From an uncultured Saprospiraceae bacterium (lineage in GTDB: Bacteria; Bacteroidota; Bacteroidia; Chitinophagales; Saprospiraceae), in NCBI GenBank assembly GCA_937959115.1, contig CALGAW010000057.1:1-64000 (forward strand): 64,000 nt of DNA, given 5' to 3'. A program made the position numbers and the translations under genes. The notes under the pieces were generated by a model. It made no database searches. It saw only the letters and a list, made by a program, of their open reading frames with translations, and was not told where the DNA came from. Shown here in pieces: positions 28,501 to 37,138 of the stretch (position 1 is its first letter; every line of letters starts with the position of its first letter).

Positions 28501-31500
28501 CAACTCAGCTCTTTCGAAAATATATTATCTAGTAGATTCAACGGATACCGTCATTGCTATCAACTCAGATGCTGATTTTACAAATGATGTTGCCAATTAC
28601 AACTGCTATAGAGTCTATCCCCTAGTTTACATAACAGCAGAACCGCCCGTTCCGTTACCTGGTGTTGGTGATACATACAGTGATCTAGGGACAGTAGAAC
28701 AAAGCTGTCACTCCAATATTGCGTTAAACTGTAACTTCGTCTGCTTCTGTGTTCGACCAGCATGCAATCTTTCATTTGATACAGGATATTCTGGTTTCGG
28801 TTGCCCAGGTGACACGGTCACTGACATCACAGTCTTTAATATAATCGGAGACTCCTGTGGCCAGGGTACTCCTGTTTACACCTTTGCATGGAATACAGGT
28901 GCAACTTCTCAAAACCTAACCGCAGTAGGAGCAGGAACCTATATCGTTACTGTAACGGATTGTGCTGGTTGTGCTGTGGTAGATACAATTGTTATTGATC
29001 CACCTCTATTATCAGAAGCGACTGGAGTCATTACAAACATGAGTTGTGCAGGAAATGATGGAGCAATTGACTTAACACTTATGATGGGAGACACTTGTCG
29101 AACATTAACATCTATTCTATGGAGCAATGGAGCAACAACAGAAGACATCACTGGTTTGTCAGCTGGAACCTATACCTTAACTGTCACAAGTACGATTAGC
29201 AATAGCTGTGCTGTTGGCCCAGACAATTGCTTTCTAATAAGATCCTTCACTGTTCTTGAAGATTGCGCATGTAACTTAATTGGAAGTGCAACTGTTGTTA
29301 ATGACATCACTTGTAATGGCGGGGCGAATGGCAGTGCTGCTGCTTCGGCTTCACTAGGAACGCCTGCCTACAGCTATTCATGGTCCAATGGGGCAACGAC
29401 GGATACAATCATCGGGCTATCAGAAGGAACTTATATGGTAACCATTTCTGATGCAAATGGATGCTCAGTCACTGGCGTGGTACTAATCACAGAACCGCTT
29501 GAAGCAGTCTGCTTAGAAGTTGACACCTTTAAACTCGGAGATTCTATCATCATTCGAACGACGGGTTCTTCAGATGAAATGGATACTACTCAAATCAAGA
29601 ATTACTATCTAGTAAATCAGAACGGTGATGTCATTGCAGTAAATACGACTGGTGATTTCACAAATGATGTTCAAGCGTTGGCATGTTATAGAGTTTATCC
29701 TATTGTATATGATTCAAACAATCCACCAGTTCCGTTACCAATCGTTGGCGATAATATCCATAGCATAGGAACAACAACTCAAGGATGTTTTAATTATGAT
29801 TATTGTAATTTCTTTTGCTGTATCTGTATAATAGAATCACTAGACTGTTCTATTTCTGCAACAAACATCTCTTGTAATAGTGGTGCAGATGGTACAGCAA
29901 CTCTTTTAGCCACTGGAGGAACACCCAGTTATACCTACGTATGGCAAAATGGAGCCACTACAGAGACCATAACTGGTTTATCCGTGGGAATGGTGGTAGC
30001 TACCGTTACAGATGCAAGCGGGTGTGTTTCTACTTGCTCCATTATGATAACTGAACCCGCATTACTGACTTGTACAACAAACAGTCAAAATGTAAGTTGC
30101 TTTAATGGAAACAATGGATTTGCCACCGTAATCCCTGTTGGAGGCACAGCGCCATACAGCTTCAACTGGAGTAACGGCAGCACCTTACAAACAAACAATG
30201 GACTTATAGCTGGATCTTACACCGTTACAGTTTCCGATGCAAATGAGTGTGAAACAACTTGCATGGTTACGATTACTCAACCAATGTTACTCTCTTGTAC
30301 TTTATCAATGACAGATGTTAGTTGTGCAGAAGGATCGGACGGATCTGCAATAAGCACTGTTACTGGCGGAACGCCCCCATATAGCTTTGCTTGGAGTTCA
30401 AGTCAGAACGGTCCAATTGGACAAACTAATGCTACCGCAACTGGTTTAACTGCAGGAAACTATACATTATCTGTTGTAGATACAAATGGATGTCTATCGA
30501 CCTGTTCAATTTTAGTTTCAGAACCTTCTGAATTGCAATGTTCTACAACTAGTACATTAGTTTCTTGCAATGGCGGCGGCGATGGCACAGCAAATGGCAC
30601 CGCGTCTGGTGGAACACCTGGCTATTCATTTCTTTGGAGCAATGGACAATCAACTCAAACTGCTACAGGATTGTCTGAAGGTGTCTACAACTTAACGGTT
30701 ACAGATATGAATGGATGTTTCACTATCTGTTCAGCAACGGTTAGTGAGCCAAATGCTATAATTACGAATACTTCAACAACGAATCCAACCTGTCCTCAAG
30801 GTTCAGATGGAAGTGCTACTGCTACTGCAGCAGGAGGAACACCACCTTTTCAATACAACTGGAGTTCGAGTCAAAACGGTCCTATTGGTCAACAAACTGC
30901 AATGGCAACTGGACTTGCAGCAGGAACTTATATAGTTACCGTTACAGATTCCAACGGATGTAATTCTACGACGTCAGTGTCAATAGTCAACCCTATCCAG
31001 TTACTCTTAACGAATACTACAACTCCTGTCAGCTGTGGATTAACAAGCGATGGAACAGCAACCATAATTGCAACAAATGGAACTGTACCCTATTCTTACA
31101 ATTGGGATACTACAACAGGAAACCAAACAACAGAAACAGCAACTGGCTTGAGTGCTGGTACTTACTTAGCAACTGTTACTGATGCAAATGGATGTAGTGA
31201 AACCACTTCGATTGCTGTCAATACCGCAGTCCCTTGTGATCTGTGCGATGCAGCAAACAATGGCATATTCGACATTTGTACGGTTATTGCTGCTGATCCA
31301 AATCATCCCATCGCCACATTAGATTGTGATAATGGTGGTGTAGACAATGCGACGGAGTGTAACACTGGAGAAGATCCACTTGATCCTTCTGATGATTGTC
31401 AGTCTGCAATTGATGGAAATATTAATATTTGCGCATTAATCAATTTAGATCCAAACCACCCAATGGCTTCACTTGATTGTGATAATGGTGGAATAATTAA

Positions 31501-34381
31501 TATCGTTGAATGTACAACTGGAGAAGATCCTAGTGATCCTGCTGATGATTGTATTGCAGCAGTAGATGCCGATATCGACATTTGTACAATTATAGGTACA
31601 ACAGGCGCGCATCCTTGGGCAACCTTGGATTGTGATAATGGCGGAGTTGATAACCAAACTGAATGTGATGCTGGTGATGATCCAAATGATCCAATTGATG
31701 ATAATCCTTGTGATATTGACCTTTGTAAGCTAGCTGTAATAAACAACATCGATATTTGTATAGTTCTTGCTTCCAATCCAAATGATCCATTAGGAACATT
31801 AGATTGTGATAACGGAGGGGTTGATAATGCTACCGAATGTAACAATAATGGAGACCCATTGGATCCTAATGATGATTGTCAGATTGCTGAAGCCGCTGGA
31901 ATAGATATTTGTGCAATAATCCTCGCGGATCCTACTAATCCATTGGCAACACAAGACTGCGATAATGGAGGGGTTGACAACCTTAAAGAATGTGCAAGTG
32001 GTGAAGATCCATTTGAACCATCAGATGATTGTCAAGCAGCAATCGATGAGGGCATTAATATTTGTATGTTAATCAACTACGATCCAAATCATCCAATGGC
32101 TTCACTGGACTGTGATAATGGTGGAATTGATAACTATACTGAATGTATGAGTGGTGAAAACCCAAGTGACCCAGTTGATGACTGTGAAACTGTTATAGAC
32201 CAGAACATCGATATCTGTTTGATCATTGTGAGTGATCCAGGACACCCCTTGGCCTCCCTAGACTGTGATAATGGAGGTGTTCCTAATTATCTGGAATGTC
32301 AACATGAAACAGACCCGAATGAGCCAAGTGATGACTGTGAAGCGGTTATCTTATGCAACATAAATGTTTGTGCCCTAATAGACAATGACCCGAACCATCC
32401 ACTTGCTAACCAGGATTGTGATGGTGGAGGAATGTCAAACATTTCTGAATGCGTAATTGGTTCTGATCCAAATGATGCTGCAGATGACTGCATGGCTGCA
32501 ATAGCTGATAGTGCTAACATTTGCGCCATCATTGCAAACGATCCGAATCATCCAATGGCAACTACTGATTGTGACAATGGTGGTATTCCCAATTTAATTG
32601 AATGTTTAAATGGAGAAGATCCATCAAATCCTGACGATGATTGTCAAACTGCAATAGAAATAGATGCAGATATTTGTTCCATCCTAGTCCTCAATCCGAA
32701 TAGTGCATTGGCTACTATAGATTGTGACAACGGTGGCATTAACAATCAAACAGAATGCGATAATGGTGGTGATCCATTCGACCCTGCAGATGATTGTCAA
32801 GTCACAATTGCAGCAGGAGAAGACATTTGCTCAGTCATCAACAGTGATCCCAATCATCCGATGGCATCAATTGATTGTGATAACGGTGGAATTGATAATT
32901 ATACAGAGTGCGAAAACGGAGGTGACCCTGCTGATCCATCAGACGACTGTACAGTTGCTAAAGCAGGTGGTATTGACATTTGTATGCTAATCAACTTTGA
33001 TCCAAACCATCCACTTGCAGCATTAGACTGTGATAATGGAGGAATTGACAATTATACAGAATGTGTGGATGGTGCCGGTGATCCAAATGACCCAATGGAC
33101 GATTGCCAGTCTGCTGCCACTGCTGACTTAGATTTATGTTTAATCATTGATAATGATCCAACGCACCCATGGGCAAGTTTAGATTGTGATAATGGTGGAA
33201 TACCTAACCTTCAAGAATGTATGGACGGTGGCAATCCTTCTAATCCAAGTGATGATACAAGTTGCCCACCTTCTATTTGTGATGAAGCATCAGATGGAAC
33301 AATTGATATTTGTGCAGAAATCCTAGCAGATCCAACCCATGCAGCAAGTACGCTTGACTGTGATGGAGGAGGAATCACAAATGCAGACGAATGTGCTGCT
33401 GGAGGGGATCCTTTAGAGCCATCAGATGATTGCATGATCGCACTTTCTGCTGGTCTTGATCTTTGTACAATCATTAATGGAAATGAAGCACATCCCCTAG
33501 CAAATCAAGATTGCGATGGTGGTGGTGTAATGAATCTTGATGAATGTCTAAGTGGTGAAACCCCAGCAGATCCAACTGATGATTGTCAAGCAGCCATTGA
33601 TAACAATATCAACATTTGCCAATTAATCAACTACGACCCAACTCATCCTATGGCAACACTGGACTGTGACAACGGTGGTATTGATAACTGGACAGAATGT
33701 AACAATGGAGGTAATCCTAGTGTTTCTAGTGATGACTGCGCTACTGTAGTAAGTGAGCAAATTGATATCTGCACCTTATTGACGAATGATCCGAACAATC
33801 CAATAGGTAGCTCAGATTGTGATGCTGACGGTGTAACAAATGCAACGGAATGCCTAGATCAAACAGATCCGCTTGATCCTTGTGATTTTGTATCAGGAAG
33901 CATCACCCTTCCTGTAATAGCGGATCAAAATACCTGTCCTAAATTATGTCCTGACTTAACACCGATCACTACGATTTTACCTGGCAACATTGCTGGAATC
34001 AGTAGCGTCTGCGTGTCAGTCGAGGTATCAGAATTGAATGGAATCACAACGGATAGCTCATCGATAAAAGTAACTATGCCATCAGATCCACGGTTTACCT
34101 TTACTTGGGATCAGACCTTAACGACTTGTGGGTTGTTGACCTTTGATAATCCAGATTGGACGTACCTAGGAAATAATGGTATTGTGCATACATTCGAATA
34201 TACTGCAAGCAGCCAAGTGATTACTGGAAGCAATTCTTCCGCATTTGGATATGCTTCGACATATGATCCACAATCAACAGATGGGCAGACAACAATTACG
34301 GCTACGATTCGACCCTTTAGCGGAGGAGAATGCAATATTTTGAATAATACGGATTCAGAACGATTAGTTTATTTCGAATAA
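25517..34381 (+). CDS. Giant secreted protein: SprB-like repeats plus 17 Asp/Cys-rich repeats
   Basis: 2,954 aa from the ATG at 25517, which places a signal peptide ('MHILKSIFSAIIFIVLSFNL', then 'YSQ') near the N-terminus; the frame also runs further upstream over the end of the preceding gene. Residues 45-740 are beta-rich, Cys-rich Ig-like units. About 12 SprB-like repeats ('GTYTLTVTDANGC' type) follow up to nt 31220. Two copies of a separate 110-residue domain sit among them (28440-28760 and 29510-29830). Then come 17 repeats of about 51 residues (31231-33890), and a 160-residue C-terminal beta domain. No type A or B sorting domain is recognisable, which is odd for such a protein. It was likely built by repeat duplication and serves as adhesin or extended surface fibre; that role is inferred. 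Confidence 0.85.
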   Translation: MNLNTIQMHILKSIFSAIIFIVLSFNLYSQCPGSPPLSVTITEIIESRCESNGEITIDPTGGTPFTDPSGNPIYDNAIIAGPVLAPIQSSPTFQSLEAGTYTIEVTDANGCTTTISAVVPGTHMTLGLTFEATDVTCLANGSVCGIPADGRPWPAGNYEYELFDDSNPPVSIEPRQIDSCFMNLVAGTYKIRVYDSCNNFQTRDFIIGTKVYGSNLNVGVGSYIINCDTACIVPSPTPPFPPGSSPWGEFPYNWQIVQSGVSGLSGSGVWNSTSDQDTICYSPISPSGNYGIRVEDACGNVITVYQNTPTIPKLTSEAEFTCGTGGEIELNAIPAYICDAGTVTYEVTSVPAGAPTPPNQTTDIFTGLQPGTYCFKVTDCCGYIQTICETISGSGWTVSFSNRNVSCEVGEIGFPIITSGNYTSPSGNSNVYVVISAPPDYPHPLPHDLYDPTSTGVQVLNYVTGPPGNYCWSVRDACGVRDTMCHDFTDTLEFERELWVVPGCVSAHQLKTSYQSNVPISIILERIMPNPTTIVSGSTDTCFNNLSAGSYRVRYRNSNSLICVLSEDTIVVPDYIPPAIDGIWGIQCVNGEGIISAQGSGGIPPYTFELFQGPVTRPLQSSGDFYGLPVGQYDVRIVDSCLNSSITTVSIEPFMPVVKGYGGSFCVGEPASIYVDSISVATYTWSGPNGFTSTNATLNWPAITFADAGTYTVDIDVLQEDQSACVSQTVSVDIIVDCSCSIAVDSLIDVTCNGFANGIATAVSEGIGPYTYIWNTGAVTQVISNLAPGTYAVTITDANGCVSSSDVTITEPIQLTLTTEVFSVSCFGETDGSINACDSTGFGPAGGTLPYSFLWSTGETTCYQDSLSPGTYTLTVTDANGCVATIENTIIEPSPINIVLSSTIESCPGRNATADGCSTTGGTLPYEFFWSNTQTTCLATGIKSGVHVFEVTDANGCHETSQVTVAAEEALCPTSYNYMLGDSIILPTFSSPEETNSALSKIYYLVDSTDTVIAINSDADFTNDVANYNCYRVYPLVYITAEPPVPLPGVGDTYSDLGTVEQSCHSNIALNCNFVCFCVRPACNLSFDTGYSGFGCPGDTVTDITVFNIIGDSCGQGTPVYTFAWNTGATSQNLTAVGAGTYIVTVTDCAGCAVVDTIVIDPPLLSEATGVITNMSCAGNDGAIDLTLMMGDTCRTLTSILWSNGATTEDITGLSAGTYTLTVTSTISNSCAVGPDNCFLIRSFTVLEDCACNLIGSATVVNDITCNGGANGSAAASASLGTPAYSYSWSNGATTDTIIGLSEGTYMVTISDANGCSVTGVVLITEPLEAVCLEVDTFKLGDSIIIRTTGSSDEMDTTQIKNYYLVNQNGDVIAVNTTGDFTNDVQALACYRVYPIVYDSNNPPVPLPIVGDNIHSIGTTTQGCFNYDYCNFFCCICIIESLDCSISATNISCNSGADGTATLLATGGTPSYTYVWQNGATTETITGLSVGMVVATVTDASGCVSTCSIMITEPALLTCTTNSQNVSCFNGNNGFATVIPVGGTAPYSFNWSNGSTLQTNNGLIAGSYTVTVSDANECETTCMVTITQPMLLSCTLSMTDVSCAEGSDGSAISTVTGGTPPYSFAWSSSQNGPIGQTNATATGLTAGNYTLSVVDTNGCLSTCSILVSEPSELQCSTTSTLVSCNGGGDGTANGTASGGTPGYSFLWSNGQSTQTATGLSEGVYNLTVTDMNGCFTICSATVSEPNAIITNTSTTNPTCPQGSDGSATATAAGGTPPFQYNWSSSQNGPIGQQTAMATGLAAGTYIVTVTDSNGCNSTTSVSIVNPIQLLLTNTTTPVSCGLTSDGTATIIATNGTVPYSYNWDTTTGNQTTETATGLSAGTYLATVTDANGCSETTSIAVNTAVPCDLCDAANNGIFDICTVIAADPNHPIATLDCDNGGVDNATECNTGEDPLDPSDDCQSAIDGNINICALINLDPNHPMASLDCDNGGIINIVECTTGEDPSDPADDCIAAVDADIDICTIIGTTGAHPWATLDCDNGGVDNQTECDAGDDPNDPIDDNPCDIDLCKLAVINNIDICIVLASNPNDPLGTLDCDNGGVDNATECNNNGDPLDPNDDCQIAEAAGIDICAIILADPTNPLATQDCDNGGVDNLKECASGEDPFEPSDDCQAAIDEGINICMLINYDPNHPMASLDCDNGGIDNYTECMSGENPSDPVDDCETVIDQNIDICLIIVSDPGHPLASLDCDNGGVPNYLECQHETDPNEPSDDCEAVILCNINVCALIDNDPNHPLANQDCDGGGMSNISECVIGSDPNDAADDCMAAIADSANICAIIANDPNHPMATTDCDNGGIPNLIECLNGEDPSNPDDDCQTAIEIDADICSILVLNPNSALATIDCDNGGINNQTECDNGGDPFDPADDCQVTIAAGEDICSVINSDPNHPMASIDCDNGGIDNYTECENGGDPADPSDDCTVAKAGGIDICMLINFDPNHPLAALDCDNGGIDNYTECVDGAGDPNDPMDDCQSAATADLDLCLIIDNDPTHPWASLDCDNGGIPNLQECMDGGNPSNPSDDTSCPPSICDEASDGTIDICAEILADPTHAASTLDCDGGGITNADECAAGGDPLEPSDDCMIALSAGLDLCTIINGNEAHPLANQDCDGGGVMNLDECLSGETPADPTDDCQAAIDNNINICQLINYDPTHPMATLDCDNGGIDNWTECNNGGNPSVSSDDCATVVSEQIDICTLLTNDPNNPIGSSDCDADGVTNATECLDQTDPLDPCDFVSGSITLPVIADQNTCPKLCPDLTPITTILPGNIAGISSVCVSVEVSELNGITTDSSSIKVTMPSDPRFTFTWDQTLTTCGLLTFDNPDWTYLGNNGIVHTFEYTASSQVITGSNSSAFGYASTYDPQSTDGQTTITATIRPFSGGECNILNNTDSERLVYFE
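31231..33890 (+). repeat. 17 tandem 51-residue Asp/Cys repeats (TSP3-like)
   Basis: Each unit reads roughly C-x(2)-A-x(5)-[IL]-[DN]-[IL]-C, then DPNHP, DCDNGG, N-x-x-EC, and DPxDPxDDC. Four Cys per unit recur with constant spacing, and D-x-D-x-G loops resemble thrombospondin type 3 calcium sites. At DNA level GATTGTGATAATGGTGG and close variants come back about every 153-156 nt. Two units (near 31700 and 33260) carry short extra Cys-containing inserts, and the last one reads 'DCDADGVTNATEC', closer to a canonical TSP3 motif. Confidence 0.88.
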
Positions 34382-34408
34382 TTAATTAACAACAGAAAAA
34401 CAAACGTT

Positions 34409-35746
34409 ATGAATACGCAATTTATAAACTCAGCAACTACTCTTTCAGCTCCTTCAATAGAGGCTGACCGAGCAACTATAAAATCAACTGAAACAATGTC
34501 AACCATAAATTTCAAGGCATTTAGCTTTACAATATTGTTACTTACAGTGATTGGTTTCCAAATGACTGCACAAATAAACTGCACAAGTCCTGGGGTGTTT
34601 GAAACAAAACCTTGCCTCTATGTAACGGACCAAGTCACCAACGCTGAATACTGCACAGGTGAAACGTATACTTGGTCTGTGAATAACACGGTTTATACTA
34701 CAGCCGGGCAATATACCGTGGCACAAACTGATGGAAACGGGTGCGCATATCAGTCCATCCTTAATCTGACGGAAAACACGAGTTGTTTTTGCTGTATTGG
34801 AGATTTGGTTTGGTTGGATGCAAACAGTAATGGTGTTCAAGATGCAACTGAGGTAGGAATAGTTGGCGTTACTGTTTTACTAAAAGATATTACTGGTGCC
34901 ATAGTAGAAAGTCAAGCAACAGATGCCTCAGGTCACTATTTATTCGATGGAATAACCTGTGAGCTTGATTATATTGTAGAAATAGATACAACTACCCTTC
35001 CTCAACTTGTCCAATATGGTGGCGTCTATGTTTCTCAATTCCTAGTCGACTATTTCGGTGGAGGTAACTGCACAGACGGAAGTGCTTGGGGATCAACGGA
35101 AAACGGTGAATACATTGAGTTAACAGGTGTTCCAGGAACGAGTGTTGGCTGCTGGGTGATTTCTGATGGTGATGGTGCGATCACATTGCCCCCAACTGCT
35201 GTAATTCCAGCGGACGGCGTTCTTGTACTTTGTGGAGGATGTGACTCACTTCCTAACTGTGATTACGATGACACAGCTTATGTAAAAAGCAGCTCCACTA
35301 ACATGGGCTTTGCTAATAGTAACGACATGATCGTGGTCATGGATCCTACTGGAGCGGTGGTGTTTTCTCTAGAGTTTGGAAGCAATACAGACAACACGAT
35401 TCCTGCAATCAATAGCACATTTAGTGGTGCTTGTGCCGGTTTTGCAACGCAAACGATTACGCCTAGTCTTTCACTTGGTACGCTCGCAGCTAATCAAGCC
35501 TTCGTTTTACAAGCAAATGGCACCTATGTTGGCGCGGGTAGTGGTAATGACGGGTTTGATGACTTAGGTGTTCCAAATGGCCCAGGCGTCCCAGAAGGAA
35601 CATGGACAAAGACGTACGATTTTGACGGAGTGCTTGACCATCAATCAACAACTGCACCACCTATTCCAGGGCTGCCAGATCCAAATTGTGATTTAAGACA
35701 TGATTTCGGTTATACAGATCTAGGTGATGATCCGCCTTCAAAGTAA
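34409..35746 (+). CDS. Secreted protein: SdrD B-like domain with an inserted lamin-tail-like domain
   Basis: 445 aa from the first ATG; the ATG at 34496 gives a neater signal peptide ('FKAFSFTILLLTVIGFQ', then 'MTAQ') and may be the real start. After a Cys-containing segment, 'IGDLVWLDANSNGVQDATE' at about residue 130 begins an SdrD B-like domain. At about residue 195 it is interrupted by a lamin-tail-like (LTD) stretch ('NGEYIELTGVPGTSVGCWV', 'VIPADGVLVLCGG', 'FANSNDMIVVMDPTG'), and resumes near 400 with 'YDFDGVLDHQS' and 'RHDFGY'. No sorting domain. It lies 27 nt after the giant gene and is followed by a terminator, closing the likely three-gene unit. Confidence 0.78.
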   Translation: MNTQFINSATTLSAPSIEADRATIKSTETMSTINFKAFSFTILLLTVIGFQMTAQINCTSPGVFETKPCLYVTDQVTNAEYCTGETYTWSVNNTVYTTAGQYTVAQTDGNGCAYQSILNLTENTSCFCCIGDLVWLDANSNGVQDATEVGIVGVTVLLKDITGAIVESQATDASGHYLFDGITCELDYIVEIDTTTLPQLVQYGGVYVSQFLVDYFGGGNCTDGSAWGSTENGEYIELTGVPGTSVGCWVISDGDGAITLPPTAVIPADGVLVLCGGCDSLPNCDYDDTAYVKSSSTNMGFANSNDMIVVMDPTGAVVFSLEFGSNTDNTIPAINSTFSGACAGFATQTITPSLSLGTLAANQAFVLQANGTYVGAGSGNDGFDDLGVPNGPGVPEGTWTKTYDFDGVLDHQSTTAPPIPGLPDPNCDLRHDFGYTDLGDDPPSK

Positions 35747-35770
35747 TTAAGAGTTGAGCTATATTTTGTT

Positions 35771-35811
35771 AATCCCAAATTTGATTTTACATCGGATTTG
35801 GGATTTTTTTT
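35771..35811 (+). terminator. Terminator after the three-gene surface-protein unit
   Basis: Perfect 10-bp stem AATCCCAAAT/ATTTGGGATT followed by a T run, 24 nt past the stop codon and before a convergent gene. Confidence 0.82.
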
Positions 35812-35859
35812 GGGGTTGGGGAAACTGCTTGTAATAGTCGGCGATGTATTGAAAAGCTG

Positions 35860-36657
35860 TTAGTTTGTGAAAAACACCTTCTCTGCAGCTAGATTCACCC
35901 AATTGTCTTCACTGACACCCATCATTGTAAATCTGTATAAACTATTTGAGTTTAACGCAGGATTGATCGGATCTTCCGTTAATTTAATGACAACATTTGA
36001 GAGATCATAGTACTTAAATCGCTGATCATTAGTATAGGTGGCGGAGACCACATTTCCATCTTGGTCAGAAATCACCTGAAAATAAATGAAATTATCAGTC
36101 GTGCCTCCTTCTGTCCAAGTGAATTCTGGCTCTACGCTAACAGATTGATCTATACTCACAACTAAAGGATCATAAACAGTAGGCTTGGTTGATAATTTTA
36201 AATGAATTGGATTACAATAGTGAATCGTATTATCCACCTTGTACGTTACAATTGCCCAACGGTCATTATCGATACTAGTCCGTTTAAAGTAATGTAAAAA
36301 CCCATTTAAGAGTTCCAATTGTTCAATTCCTAGCTCTTTATAATTGCTAAAGTCAGATGGCGCAACATCAATAGTTTCAGTTTCGAAGTATCTAAATTCA
36401 TAAGCGCCAGGCAAAGGGTAATATAGAATTGACAAGGGTCTGGTAGCATCTTCTAGAAAAATAGTTTGCCCGCCAGCCGCACAAGCAATCAGTTGATCAT
36501 CTGTTGAAAAATCACTGTTCGTTTCAAGATAAGTTTCTAGGGAGTTTAGTCCAGGACAGGCCTCACACTCTGGAGGATCTGGTGTACAACTTGTGCAAGT
36601 GATAAAAAAGAAAAATAAAAGGAGATAGCTACTATTTCTTATGTTTCTTATTGTCAT
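35860..36657 (-). CDS. Hypothetical lipoprotein
   Basis: 265 aa from the ATG at 36657. An in-frame ATG at 36702 exists, but it would put 15 extra residues before a good lipoprotein signal, 'SSYLLLFFFFITCTSC', with Cys21 or Cys24 as the lipidated residue. The mature protein is beta-rich with no motif I recognise ('DPLVVSIDQSVSVEPEFTW' and 'YFQVISDQDGNVVSATYT' look like fibronectin III or Ig-like strands). It overlaps the end of the DUF4442 gene by 26 nt on the same strand, so it is translated from the same mRNA or from an internal promoter. Convergent with the surface-protein unit. Confidence 0.7.
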   Translation of the reverse strand: MTIRNIRNSSYLLLFFFFITCTSCTPDPPECEACPGLNSLETYLETNSDFSTDDQLIACAAGGQTIFLEDATRPLSILYYPLPGAYEFRYFETETIDVAPSDFSNYKELGIEQLELLNGFLHYFKRTSIDNDRWAIVTYKVDNTIHYCNPIHLKLSTKPTVYDPLVVSIDQSVSVEPEFTWTEGGTTDNFIYFQVISDQDGNVVSATYTNDQRFKYYDLSNVVIKLTEDPINPALNSNSLYRFTMMGVSEDNWVNLAAEKVFFTN

Positions 36658-37138
36658 AAAACTCTTTTTTTGCAAAATAGATGGTTTTTCCGATTTTGGC
36701 AACTATTCTATTACGTTCATTTAGATAAATTACCTCATACACCCGATCAAAGTGATCATTTTCTTCAAATAATTGGCGAACAATATGAAGTTCATCATCT
36801 GGTATCAAAAACCGTGCTCTAAGTTTACCTTTGCCTGGTCGAAGAAACTGAATCGTAGCGGCCTTGTCCCAAACGATGTAGGATTTGCCAAGGATTTTCA
36901 TCCACATCAGCATATAAATTGGATCGACAGAACTGTATAATGAGCCGCCAAATATAGTCCCAACAATATTCTTAGTTAATGGCCGCAATCGTAAGGAGAC
37001 ATGAACTTCTTGCCAGTCTTCAGAGATAAAGCGAACTCGGCCTCCAGACGCCCACAGTGGAGGTGCTAATCGGGATAATATTTTCCATTTCAACTCGTGT
37101 TTTCCGCTTACCTTCTCTGTTTCAAACAGTTTACTCAT
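36632..37138 (-). CDS. DUF4442 hotdog-fold protein (thioesterase-like)
   Basis: 168 aa. The segments 'VHVSLRLRPLTKNIVGTIFG', 'GSLYSSVDPIYMLMWMKILG' and 'IVWDKAATIQFLRPGKG' are typical of the DUF4442 family, which has the 4-hydroxybenzoyl-CoA/acyl-CoA thioesterase hotdog fold. The protein should be cytoplasmic; whether it hydrolyses acyl-CoA is unproven. It overlaps the transglutaminase-like gene by 8 nt, so the two are translationally coupled. Confidence 0.83.
   Translation of the reverse strand: MSKLFETEKVSGKHELKWKILSRLAPPLWASGGRVRFISEDWQEVHVSLRLRPLTKNIVGTIFGGSLYSSVDPIYMLMWMKILGKSYIVWDKAATIQFLRPGKGKLRARFLIPDDELHIVRQLFEENDHFDRVYEVIYLNERNRIVAKIGKTIYFAKKEFYDNKKHKK

Noticed and set aside
31399-31845. 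Antisense ORF of 148 codons within the repeat array (and similar ones at 32299-32532 and 33211-33474)
   Set aside because: They repeat with the sense array, have low-complexity products and no start signals; shadows of the sense repeats.
31231-33890. Regular DNA repeat that could look like a CRISPR array
   Set aside because: The period is 153-156 nt, the repeats are degenerate at third positions and stay in frame with a long coding sequence.
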